Source: a virus
Virus record (IMG/VR): IMGVR_UViG_3300001750_000014
Coordinates: 1-39,766 of that record
Length of the DNA stretch: 39,766 nucleotides
Reading direction: 5' to 3' (one strand)
The notes beneath the pieces are model-generated. The model was not told the DNA's origin. It worked only from the letters and a program-made list of their open reading frames with translations, and did no database searches. This document shows positions 7,040-15,435 of the stretch, in pieces (the stretch's first letter is position 1; each line of letters begins with the position of its first letter). The position numbers were made by a program, and so were the translations under genes.

Positions 7040-7640
7040 AAAAGCAGGAAGAACATGCTATAAATCAGAAGATAAAATCACTGCTGATTCAGCTGGTGCC
7101 TTTGTAAGAAGAATTATAAAGTCAGGGCACCACAGCGTCTTAGAACATGAAAGTATTTCAGTTAAAATAACATGTGACAGGGGAGTTTCTCATGAGCTTG
7201 TCCGCCACAGAATTGCAAGCTTTTCTCAAGAGAGCACCAGGTACTGCAGCTACAAAGACGATATAACTTTTATCATTCCTCCTTGGGTAAATATCCCAGA
7301 AGGAATTTACACATCTATTAATACTGCTACAGAAGCAATCAATCCAGAAGACAGCATATGGTTCTACTCTATGCAATTTGCAAAGAGTAATTATTTAACA
7401 CTATTAGCTTCTGGCTGGTCAGCACAACAAGCAAGAAGTGTACTTAATAATAGTTTAAAAACTGAAGTAGTCATGACTTGTAACTTAAGAGAATGGCTAT
7501 ACATTTTTAATCTCAGATGCTCAAAGGCTGCACATCCTCAGATGGTTGAAATTATGCTGCCTTTATTAAAAGAACTTTACACTTTACTACCTGCAGTATT
7601 CATAGACATATACAATAAATACTTTCCATTATCTAAGTAA
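6969..7640 (+). CDS. thyX: Flavin-dependent thymidylate synthase
   Basis: ThyX makes dTMP from dUMP using methylene-tetrahydrofolate and reduced FAD. The 223-residue product has the diagnostic RHRX7S motif at R79-H-R81 to S89, the upstream HHSVLEH (54-60) that helps bind flavin and dUMP, and a C-terminal NLREW..F..LR region with the substrate-binding arginines. Its length is normal for the family. The start at 6969 was preferred over an upstream ATG because AAAGGAG stands 7 bp before it. It overlaps the dATP/dGTP hydrolase gene by 71 bp. Together with that gene and the glycosylase-polymerase it forms a dNTP-control module that favours thymine over uracil in phage DNA. Confidence 0.95.
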   Translation: MKLVKPSTTILTKVNPTKVLQSIEKAGRTCYKSEDKITADSAGAFVRRIIKSGHHSVLEHESISVKITCDRGVSHELVRHRIASFSQESTRYCSYKDDITFIIPPWVNIPEGIYTSINTATEAINPEDSIWFYSMQFAKSNYLTLLASGWSAQQARSVLNNSLKTEVVMTCNLREWLYIFNLRCSKAAHPQMVEIMLPLLKELYTLLPAVFIDIYNKYFPLSK

Positions 7641-7656
7641 GGAGAAAAAAGAAAAG

Positions 7657-7875
7657 ATGCAAACAAGAGTTGAAAGTGCAATTGAAAGTGTTATTAATGT
7701 TCTTATTGGCTACAGCATAGCAGTGCTTAGTCAAATTATAATATTCCCATTTTTTAACATTCACATCCAGGTTAGTGAAAATCTTGCAATAGGTGGATAC
7801 TTTACAGTAATATCCATTATCAGAAGCTACATTGTAAGAAGATTCTTTACAGGTATAAAAAGAAAATTAAAATAA
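7657..7875 (+). CDS. Two-helix membrane protein, DUF7220-like
   Basis: The 72-residue protein starts MQTRVESAIESVINVLIGYS and has two hydrophobic segments, about residues 13-32 and 43-60, before a basic tail (YIVRRFFTGIKRKLK). The pattern of a Q.R.ES..E...N..(I/V)G start, a short loop and S..R.Y..RR matches a common small phage membrane protein family (DUF7220). Its function is not established. A holin-like role is possible from topology alone but is not supported by a neighbouring lysin. An AAGGAG(A) ribosome-binding site precedes the ATG, 16 bp after thyX. Confidence 0.72.
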   Translation: MQTRVESAIESVINVLIGYSIAVLSQIIIFPFFNIHIQVSENLAIGGYFTVISIIRSYIVRRFFTGIKRKLK

Positions 7876-7886
7876 GGAGATAAAAA

Positions 7887-8135
7887 ATGGAGGACTGGGA
7901 AATAGAACATATAGTAGATTCTTTAGCAGACATTGCAAGTGCAATTCGTGAGTTGTCCAGTGTTAAAAAAGATAACACTAACACTATTGTGGAATCAGAT
8001 AATAGTATAGATAAAGTTCACCAACTTAGAGATGGTATTCTTCATCAGTTAGAAGCAAAAACAAGTTGGGGAAGATTGCAGTTAATAGAAATAATAACAA
8101 ACCTTGTAGATAATATAGAAGAAGAGGAGGAGTAA
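7887..8135 (+). CDS. Acidic helical protein of unknown function
   Basis: The 82-residue product is not recognised. It is mostly helical by composition, with an acidic N-terminus (MEDWEIEHIVDSL), a polar middle and a C-terminal helix ending in five glutamates. It has no cysteines and no membrane segment. A TAAGGAGATAAAAAATG context gives a strong SD, 11 bp after the preceding gene. Its stop codon directly abuts the next ATG, and its glutamate codons supply the GAGGAGGAG that serves as the next gene's ribosome-binding site. Confidence 0.72.
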   Translation: MEDWEIEHIVDSLADIASAIRELSSVKKDNTNTIVESDNSIDKVHQLRDGILHQLEAKTSWGRLQLIEIITNLVDNIEEEEE

Positions 8136-8318
8136 ATGGACATTTTAAAAAGGCTAAAGGAAAAGCAAAAAGGTTATGAATACGCTGCCGGTTTTCTTTC
8201 CCAAGAAGGGCATGTAGAAATGCTTGAATTAGACATTGAACAATCTAAAGATTTTGGTACTTTCGATTATTTCGATGAAGGTGTTCAAGAGGCTATAACA
8301 GAGTATAAATTTGGCTAA
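8136..8318 (+). CDS. Small protein of unknown function, last gene of rightward arm
   Basis: The 60-residue product starts immediately after the stop codon of the previous gene (TAA then ATG), with GGAGGAG overlapping that gene's end, so translation is probably coupled. It opens with a basic amphipathic helix (LKRLKEKQKGYEYAAGFL) and is acidic afterwards. The GYEYAAGFL phrase resembles short conserved phage proteins of unknown role. It closes the rightward transcript, 9 bp before a terminator. Confidence 0.68.
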   Translation: MDILKRLKEKQKGYEYAAGFLSQEGHVEMLELDIEQSKDFGTFDYFDEGVQEAITEYKFG

Positions 8319-8323
8319 CGAAA

Positions 8324-8362
8324 AAGAAGAGGGAGATTAAATTTCCTCCCTCTCCTCTCTTT
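8324..8362. terminator. Bidirectional terminator between converging gene arms
   Basis: An 8-bp perfect stem, AGAGGGAG (8328-8335) and CTCCCTCT (8346-8353), encloses a 10-nt loop. On the + strand it is followed by a pyrimidine-rich tail with TTTT. On the - strand the stem is followed by TCTTTTT. It lies exactly between the last + gene and the end of the late - gene run, so it can stop both transcripts. Confidence 0.75.
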
Positions 8363-8376
8363 TAAAATAAAAGGTA

Positions 8377-11300
8377 TTAATAACTACCATGGCTAAGAGA
8401 CTTAGTTGGCACAGCAAACAGATACTTCAAAGGACTATCATTGTAGATATCTGGAATGTCATTGTCACTAAGTCTTGCAGCTTTATTAATAATACTCGGC
8501 ATGTAATTAGTACTACCTAAGTAAGCTTGTAAAAAGCTTGGAATAAAGAAGTCGTACTCTTCACTATTATTATAAGCCATTTTCCTATCCTGCATAGTCT
8601 TAAAGAATGCCTTTACTCCAGGATTAAGAGCCACTGAAGGTTCAGCACCATGAAAACCAAGAAAAGGTAAATGCATAGTATGAGGACTAAGGTCAAGATC
8701 AAATACTTTAGCCCCACCATAAATCATTCCTCCAACTATTAAAGACTCTCGCATAAACTGCTTACTTGCAGAAGTACCAAAGAAATCTTTTTCAGTCTTC
8801 ATAGCATCATAAATCAATCCCCTTTTAAAACTTGTTTCACCTTCAATAACTGAATCCTTTAACACCTTTAAATCCTTTAACAAGCCAACAAGCCCTTCTT
8901 CTTTATAAATCTTTTTACCTTCCCTTGTAGCTAAAGACAATGCCTTTCCAGCTTTAATTGCAGTTGTAACTCTTCTATCAAGTACTTTAAAAGGAGTCTG
9001 TTGAAATAACATCATAGCTCTAATCTTAGGATCTCTCATCCATCTTGGATTAAGAGACTGGCCCATGAAGTTATTCTTTAAAGAAGTGCTATAAAAGCCA
9101 TAAGCAGCTTGCTGTGCAGTCATTCCTTTCTTAGCTGCCATGTCAAGAGAGGCTAAAAATGTATGAGTTCTATCAACATATTCTACCATTCTAATAGGGA
9201 CAGAGCCATAGTAATTCCAACTCTCCATTAACTTATCCCATTTCCTCATAGTAACTTTATCTATCCCTGCACCTACTTCTAAATCAGCAAGGTTATTCAT
9301 CATCCTTCCTTGATGTGTCATACTTACTGACATATTTTCCAGAAGGTTACCAACTTCCTTCCCTGAAGGATTCCTTCCTATTAACTTACTTAACCCTTCA
9401 CTACTACCAATCTTACCTCTTATAGCAGTTTTAATAGCTGGCGCTACATGCTTACTATAATTACCAATTCCCATACTTGCAGCTTGGCCTATCAACTTAA
9501 AGGCATGTTTAAATCCTGGACTTGGGATAAAAGCAAGGAGCCTTGCAACTTCAAAGGAAGAATATTTATTAGCTAATTTATTTCCCCAGCTATCAGCAAA
9601 TGGCTTAGTTGCATCTTCAATCCCACGCCAGAATTTTGAAAGGTCATCTGAATTCTGCACAATACCATTAAGTTTATTCCTATGATTCCACCAGGTATTT
9701 CTATCAGCCTTTCCATTCTCTAATTTCCTACCCTTTCCCCAGAAACTTTTCCACTGCAATCTCCTCTCAGTGTCAGGAACATACTTAGAAGTGTTATAAA
9801 GGATATCTGGAACTGATTGTCTACTAAACTGTGCTCTTCTAAAGAATTTAGAGAATGGTGCTGCAGAGCCAGCTTGTAAAGTATTAGCTTCTTTCAAAGG
9901 CTCCTTCCATGCAGGATGAAAAGCATGATGGACGAATGGCCTTTCAGTAATAACCCTTCCACCTACTTCCTTTATACTAACTGCATAACTATCATAAAAG
10001 TTTCTAAACTCTTTCACAGCAGCCTTTTCTTCAAAGGTTAACATTTCTTTTAACCAAGGTCTATGTTTAAAGTCAGGAGTGTCTTCTACTGCAAAGGAAA
10101 TCCTAGAAGTAGCATACTTCTTAGCAAGATCTTGCTCCATAACAGTAGCTTCTTTAACATATTCTTTATACTTAGGAGAAAGAGAATTAACTACTCTTTT
10201 ATTAGTTATAATATCTTCCTCTAAAATTCTAAGTGCTCTTTCTTTTCCTGCTGTATTTTTACCCTTCGCCTTTTGAAGAAGTTTAAAAAGTCTGTTATAA
10301 CTTTTATCAAGCTGTTCCTCTTTAAACTTAGCCATGCCGTACTCCACCACACTGGCACTATGCTTTTTAGCCAAGCCTTCAGTAGCTGCAACTATTTCTT
10401 TACTGGTCTGAATGCCACCAGTACCAAGACCAGGCACTTTCTTAGCAATGTTATCAACTACCTTCAAAGCATTAGAGACATTAAAGTCAGTTGCTGTCTG
10501 CCCATGAGCTACTTCAATCAAGGGATTAGCACCTTTTTTATAAAGGAATTCTCCCTTAGACCCAGGAGTTAATGCATTAAAAATCACTCCAGGAATCTTA
10601 CCTCTTCCAAGAGGAGTAACAGACCTATCAACACTACCATGAAGTCCTGCGGCAAGATTAGCTACATCAAGAGCAGAATGACTCATCCTAGTCCCTGCAG
10701 TTAAAGAAGTCTCATCAATTACAGTCTTAGCACCTAAGCCACTCTTTGCAAACTGACTAAGTAACTTTACCTTTCCTTCTTTAGTACTACCAGCCATTGC
10801 TTCTTGAACTGCACTAACAGCAGGCTTTGACATCTTAACACCTGTCTTAGCAAGGGTATCTGCAATGCCAGCTTCAGCTTCGTCAGGAGAAAAAAGAGAG
10901 GCAACGGAAGCAAGACCTAATGTAGGAACAGCTATTTTCTTTAGCAAGTTTTTAATCCCTGTTATTCTTTCTTTTTCAGCAAGGCCAGTATTAACAGCTA
11001 CTTTTTCAATCTCCTTACTAACAGTTTCTACTTTCTCCTTTCCATTTCCAACTCTAAAGACATTACCTCTATCCACTTTAGCAGTCTTATCAGTTAAACT
11101 TTTAACAAGGTTATTCTTAACTGTTACTTTCTCCTTAACCATTCCAGGAAGTGTAGAAGCAAAGTTCTTAAAAGCTTTAACATTTTCAATCTCTACAGCC
11201 TTTTTAGTCGCTGCTACTATACCAATAGTCTGACTTTCTCTAAGGGCATAGTCAGTTGCTTCTGGAGAAAGATTTCTAAATGCACTTGCAGGGGAAATTT

Positions 11301-12696
11301 TCTTTTCCTTAACTACAGAAGATGTTTTAGCTGTAGAAAATAACTTTCTTACTTTTAAAAGTCTTTCACTTTCTTTCATCTTAGGAAAAACCGCAGCAAC
11401 AATACTTTCCTGCTCCCCTTCAGTAAAGGCATTTACTTTTGCAGTCCCTGCAACTCTTGCCTCCGCTCTTGTCTTTGCCTGATTTAATGAAAACTTCTCC
11501 CCCTTTACAGCCTCTCTTGCTACAGTAGCAGGCGCTGCGAGTCTTTGCTTTTCTGCTGAAGTTTTAGGAAGTAACTTTTTAACCCCTTGCAACCTTTCTC
11601 TCTCTGCACTTCCGCCTACAATCTCTGCAGCTTTAACAGTATTAAAAAGATCACCTTTAATAACTTTAGCCTTCTCCCCTACAGTGCTATTAAACTTAGC
11701 AAGAGCATTAGCTTCTCTCCTCTGTGCAAAGCCTAAGTTAATAGCATCCTTTGCTTCACCACCACTCTTCTTAAAGAAATTTAACGCTGCCCGTGAAAGA
11801 GCTCCTTTCTCTGTAGCTTTAGTTAAACTCTTAGTAAAGGCAGTCTTTGCAAACTTTCCTGCAACACCACCACCTGCAATACCACCTGCTAATTCAACAG
11901 CAGTTTTTTCCCACGTCCCTTCTCTTGCCTTACCCCAGTCACTTTTATCAATAACATTCTGAACAAGTTCAAAACCCGCAAAGGAAGGTACTGCTAACAA
12001 TGCTGCCCCTGCAACTTTAGCATAAGGATTAGGAGTTGCTAACAATGTCCTCCCTGCAAATTTCTGCACTCCAACCTTAGCCAATGTATTTAAAACTTTC
12101 TGCCCTATTGCCTTTTTAATCCCAATGCCTGCAGCAGATGTAACAGCTCCAATGGCACCACTTAAAAGAGGATTAGTATAATGACTTTCTACCTCCTTAC
12201 CTAAAACACTCTCTTTATACTCCGCATAACCAGGCAAAGCCTTAACATCTTTATCCTCACCAAAAGCACCGAAGAAGTTAGTAACTCCAGTATCAGCAGA
12301 TAACTTAGCTTTATGAGCTCTTTCTAAAATACTCCCACCTTTTCTTGGAGCTTCTAAAAGCCTAGTCCCAATATTATAAAGCATTTCTTTAGGAGTAACA
12401 TTCTTTAATTTTCCTGTCCTATCACTTAACGCTTGTGTAAACATTTTATCAACTTCAGCAGCATAACCTGAAGTAGCAGTACCTTTAGCTGCATCTTCAA
12501 TAGCTTCAATCCTGGTATTAAACCTTTTAACCTTTGGAACTTTAGTGCCCTGTTGAAACTGACTGGTAAAGCTTGCTACTAATGTCTGCCTTTTCTTAGC
12601 ATCTGCAAGAAGGTTAACTTTCTTTTCTCTATTAACACTTTCAGCCTTAGCCCTTCCTGCTTGTTCTCTTCTTAACTGCTCAATTAATCTGCCCAT
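8377..12696 (-). CDS. Giant putative internal virion / DNA-ejection protein
   Basis: The 1439-residue protein is the largest in the window and the last of the late run, the usual place for internal core or ejection proteins of short-tailed phages. Its first ~600 residues are Ala/Lys/Glu-rich and helical. They contain glycine-alanine-rich hydrophobic stretches around residues 175-290 (such as LLSGAIGAVTSAAGIGIKKA and AGGIAGGGVAGKF) that could insert into membrane. The last ~700 residues are a more conserved-looking, aromatic-rich region. No lysozyme or transglycosylase motif was seen. The function is inferred from size, composition and position. The start has AGAGG 5 bp upstream and follows the next gene by 9 bp. 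Confidence 0.65.
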   Translation of the reverse strand: MGRLIEQLRREQAGRAKAESVNREKKVNLLADAKKRQTLVASFTSQFQQGTKVPKVKRFNTRIEAIEDAAKGTATSGYAAEVDKMFTQALSDRTGKLKNVTPKEMLYNIGTRLLEAPRKGGSILERAHKAKLSADTGVTNFFGAFGEDKDVKALPGYAEYKESVLGKEVESHYTNPLLSGAIGAVTSAAGIGIKKAIGQKVLNTLAKVGVQKFAGRTLLATPNPYAKVAGAALLAVPSFAGFELVQNVIDKSDWGKAREGTWEKTAVELAGGIAGGGVAGKFAKTAFTKSLTKATEKGALSRAALNFFKKSGGEAKDAINLGFAQRREANALAKFNSTVGEKAKVIKGDLFNTVKAAEIVGGSAERERLQGVKKLLPKTSAEKQRLAAPATVAREAVKGEKFSLNQAKTRAEARVAGTAKVNAFTEGEQESIVAAVFPKMKESERLLKVRKLFSTAKTSSVVKEKKISPASAFRNLSPEATDYALRESQTIGIVAATKKAVEIENVKAFKNFASTLPGMVKEKVTVKNNLVKSLTDKTAKVDRGNVFRVGNGKEKVETVSKEIEKVAVNTGLAEKERITGIKNLLKKIAVPTLGLASVASLFSPDEAEAGIADTLAKTGVKMSKPAVSAVQEAMAGSTKEGKVKLLSQFAKSGLGAKTVIDETSLTAGTRMSHSALDVANLAAGLHGSVDRSVTPLGRGKIPGVIFNALTPGSKGEFLYKKGANPLIEVAHGQTATDFNVSNALKVVDNIAKKVPGLGTGGIQTSKEIVAATEGLAKKHSASVVEYGMAKFKEEQLDKSYNRLFKLLQKAKGKNTAGKERALRILEEDIITNKRVVNSLSPKYKEYVKEATVMEQDLAKKYATSRISFAVEDTPDFKHRPWLKEMLTFEEKAAVKEFRNFYDSYAVSIKEVGGRVITERPFVHHAFHPAWKEPLKEANTLQAGSAAPFSKFFRRAQFSRQSVPDILYNTSKYVPDTERRLQWKSFWGKGRKLENGKADRNTWWNHRNKLNGIVQNSDDLSKFWRGIEDATKPFADSWGNKLANKYSSFEVARLLAFIPSPGFKHAFKLIGQAASMGIGNYSKHVAPAIKTAIRGKIGSSEGLSKLIGRNPSGKEVGNLLENMSVSMTHQGRMMNNLADLEVGAGIDKVTMRKWDKLMESWNYYGSVPIRMVEYVDRTHTFLASLDMAAKKGMTAQQAAYGFYSTSLKNNFMGQSLNPRWMRDPKIRAMMLFQQTPFKVLDRRVTTAIKAGKALSLATREGKKIYKEEGLVGLLKDLKVLKDSVIEGETSFKRGLIYDAMKTEKDFFGTSASKQFMRESLIVGGMIYGGAKVFDLDLSPHTMHLPFLGFHGAEPSVALNPGVKAFFKTMQDRKMAYNNSEEYDFFIPSFLQAYLGSTNYMPSIINKAARLSDNDIPDIYNDSPLKYLFAVPTKSLSHGSY

Positions 12697-12705
12697 AATT
12701 TACCT

Positions 12706-13296
12706 CTACTGTAAGTTGTTAGGAAAAAGTGAAAAGCGCTTTTTAAAATCTTCCCGCCTCTTTTTACTTCCCTCAGCAAGCATAGTCTTCAATGTCGCTG
12801 CAATACCAGATACATACTTAGTCTTTCCAGTCTTAGTTGTTAATGGACTGGCTAATGATAAAGCTGTTGCTTTCTTTTCTTCCGGCATTGCTTCAGCACT
12901 TGCAGGTAATGCGCTTGCTCTTTTTTCACTATCTTCAATAAATTGCTCCTCTGCAAGTCTTCTCTTCTCTTTATTTAATACTAACCCTGCAGCTTCTCCC
13001 TCTGCTTTAAGCCCTGGCATTTGAGCCAAATCCATAGGAGAGGCAGTGCCCTTTAATGCTGCTGCACTTCTACTCCTTTCCTTTGTAAGAGCAAGATTTC
13101 CAGCGGACACTTCTCTTTGCTGTGCCATATTACTAACATTTTTCCTTCTTTGCAGCTCAATATCATCCTCTGCTTTTGCGGATTCCAGTGCAAAGTCGTG
13201 CGCTCTTTTAAGTTCATCTTGCCTATCCTTTCTCTTCCTGGTAAAATCCCGTGCTTTTTTATATTCCCTTGTTAAAGAGCCAGTCATTTTAGCCAT
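12706..13296 (-). CDS. Highly charged helical protein, putative virion core component
   Basis: The 196-residue protein is rich in Lys, Arg, Glu and Ala, with almost no aromatic residues between about 30 and 180, and is probably long alpha-helix or coiled coil. It lies between the giant putative ejection protein and a 697-residue structural protein in the late operon. A small internal-core or accessory role is the natural inference. No family is recognised. It ends with TAG and its start follows an AGGAGA-type site. Confidence 0.62.
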   Translation of the reverse strand: MAKMTGSLTREYKKARDFTRKRKDRQDELKRAHDFALESAKAEDDIELQRRKNVSNMAQQREVSAGNLALTKERSRSAAALKGTASPMDLAQMPGLKAEGEAAGLVLNKEKRRLAEEQFIEDSEKRASALPASAEAMPEEKKATALSLASPLTTKTGKTKYVSGIAATLKTMLAEGSKKRREDFKKRFSLFPNNLQ

Positions 13297-13312
13297 TCTA
13301 CTTCTCCTTTAT

Positions 13313-15406
13313 CTATTCATCATTAGTCATAAGAAAGTTTATCTTCGCAACTAAGTCTGTCTTTAAAAATCTATGCTTTTCTTCTACCCAGTATAAAGGC
13401 TCGTAATTTAAAAGCATTGTTTCTAACTTCGTTAATAATTCTATATCATCTACCAGTTCACAATCATCTAAACTAAAAGTATTAAGGTCTGAAATGTTCT
13501 CTTGTTTATAAAACCTTAAATAAACTACAGGTTCTGATTCTGTCTTTACTACTGTAATAGGAGCATCTGGTAGTATTGGTAAACTACCCGCACCTGACTG
13601 AGATTCTAAAAGATCTTTACAAACGCTGAAGTATAAAAAGTATGCAGTATCTGTAAACACAGAACTAAAAAGGATAGACCCACCATGAACAAGAAGATTC
13701 TTTTCTTCTGTACTTTCAAAAAAACTATAAGTACCAGAAAACTCAGGTGACATAGTTGCTGTTCTATCACTCTGGCTAATGATACATTTAGTATAGGTGT
13801 AAAAAGGCTTTGAGTCTTTATCAAGATACACATCTTCTATATCCCTTCTACCATCTGTATGCGTACTGCTATCAATACCATCATCAGCGTATGAACTAAA
13901 GCTATTAAGTACATTTGAAATACTTTTAAAAATTAAAGGTTTTCCATTAGAGTAAGTAAAATCATCATAGTTAATAGAACTATTAAGATTCTTAGCAACT
14001 AAGCAGTAAATAGTAGGATGGAGAGATATAAAACTGCTACTACTTTCTGTAATAGTATAATCAATTACAGTGCCTATATAATCCCCATCAACTACGTAGT
14101 CATAATCACTTTCAGCAGTATAAGAAACACTATCTTCATTAGTTAAAGGGGCAGTAAAACCAGGCCTTGTTGCAGTAGTGTCCCTGTGAAAGTAATCTAA
14201 TACATACTCAGAAGGTGTAGATCTATACATAGCATAAAAGTCCATTAACTGAATATTATACCCAATAACCTGAACAGGAGAAGAATTAAAATCTACATTA
14301 GGTTCAACAACTCTATCCATGTCAAGGATATAAGTAGACTCTACATTTCTCTCATGAGGAAGATCTCTTTTAATATCAAGTATTGCAGTAGGGCATCTTG
14401 TCATGACACTATAGCTAAAGCCTAAAACAGTGTAGCTTTCACCAGTCTTTAGCAATAACAATGGATAAGCACCTTTGCGCACAGACATAGCTGCAATTCT
14501 TTTTCTGTCATCTTGAGTATGTGGTGTCTGACAAAATGCGCAGACGTCAGCAGTTATAACACTACTATCGAATAACTGCACATGTACTTGATTTTCTTCT
14601 AAAGGTAAATCACCAATGTAAGGTAAATACGCCTTACCTCCATGTACATCACCTTTCTCTAATTCCTTTTTAGTTACAAGTTTTGAGTAACTGTTATCAG
14701 GGCCAGTAAAGGTAAGCGGAGTTACAACATAAGTACCTTCTAATTTCTCAAGTTCTACTCCAGTATTAGTCAAAGCGTTACAAGAATAGCAATTGCCAGA
14801 AGAGCCACCACAAGCTTGAGGCTCCTGCAGTGCATTGGCAAACGGATAAGTCCTTTCTTTCCATGTACTTGCAGCAAGGTAATCTCCAACGCAGAAAAGC
14901 ACTACTTCCTCTCCTTCTTTATACTGCCTTAAGTCTGTAGAACTGCATGTTAAAATCTCTTTCTTCCTTCCTCTACAGACTTCTACAGAGTAAAGAACAC
15001 CTAAGTATTCATCAATAGCAAAGTGTTTAGCGTTAAAAATATTAACATAGTAATAATGTCTATTAATGTCAGCAGGGTAAAGACCTTCCCTGTCATCAGG
15101 TCTGAGGACTGAAATAATTTTTCCCTCTGTGAAGTAGGTACTGCACCAGCAATACCTTTCTTCTATTATTGGCACTGCGTCTTTAGTAACTGGAAGCAGC
15201 GGAGGAACATAGATTTCAATAGTATCAAAGCCTAGTACTGAAGAGCAGAGAAAAGAAACACCATCAGCGAATGTAACAACTCTCCTGTTCTGCTGTAGCC
15301 CTTGAAATCTCATAGCATTCTTTAAAATTTCAAGGTGTCTTAATGCAGAAAACCTTAACCTATTAGCGTTATACTTATCACCAAGGTATTTAAAAGATAC
15401 TGGCAT
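13313..15406 (-). CDS. Large structural protein of unknown family, cysteine-bearing
   Basis: The 697-residue protein is not recognised. It is beta-rich by composition, with many aromatic residues and several close cysteine groups: CWC near residue 86, CGGSSGNCYSC near 200 and CAFC near 283. These could bind metal or form disulfides. Its place between tail-type and core-type genes suggests a tail or nozzle component. The start is unusual for this genome: no Shine-Dalgarno lies before the ATG, and the 13-bp palindrome ends 15 nt upstream. The conserved MPVSFKYLGDKYNANRLRF start leaves no good alternative. It ends with TAG. Confidence 0.65.
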   Translation of the reverse strand: MPVSFKYLGDKYNANRLRFSALRHLEILKNAMRFQGLQQNRRVVTFADGVSFLCSSVLGFDTIEIYVPPLLPVTKDAVPIIEERYCWCSTYFTEGKIISVLRPDDREGLYPADINRHYYYVNIFNAKHFAIDEYLGVLYSVEVCRGRKKEILTCSSTDLRQYKEGEEVVLFCVGDYLAASTWKERTYPFANALQEPQACGGSSGNCYSCNALTNTGVELEKLEGTYVVTPLTFTGPDNSYSKLVTKKELEKGDVHGGKAYLPYIGDLPLEENQVHVQLFDSSVITADVCAFCQTPHTQDDRKRIAAMSVRKGAYPLLLLKTGESYTVLGFSYSVMTRCPTAILDIKRDLPHERNVESTYILDMDRVVEPNVDFNSSPVQVIGYNIQLMDFYAMYRSTPSEYVLDYFHRDTTATRPGFTAPLTNEDSVSYTAESDYDYVVDGDYIGTVIDYTITESSSSFISLHPTIYCLVAKNLNSSINYDDFTYSNGKPLIFKSISNVLNSFSSYADDGIDSSTHTDGRRDIEDVYLDKDSKPFYTYTKCIISQSDRTATMSPEFSGTYSFFESTEEKNLLVHGGSILFSSVFTDTAYFLYFSVCKDLLESQSGAGSLPILPDAPITVVKTESEPVVYLRFYKQENISDLNTFSLDDCELVDDIELLTKLETMLLNYEPLYWVEEKHRFLKTDLVAKINFLMTNDE

Positions 15407-15421
15407 AATTTAAAACAAAAG

Positions 15422-15434
15422 GTCAAAATTTGAC
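15422..15434. promoter_or_regulatory. Palindromic operator-like site 2
   Basis: This is a perfect GTCAAA-A-TTTGAC on the + strand. It begins one base after the stop codon of the leftward gene ending at 15436 and stands 15 bp before the start codon at 15406, in a spacer of only 29 bp. Confidence 0.62.
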
Positions 15435-15435
15435 T

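Noticed and set aside
2812-7640. 2-aminoadenine (Z) genome system
   Set aside because: A family A polymerase and a purine dNTP hydrolase-like gene are present, but no PurZ-like synthetase was found, so the pathway is incomplete.
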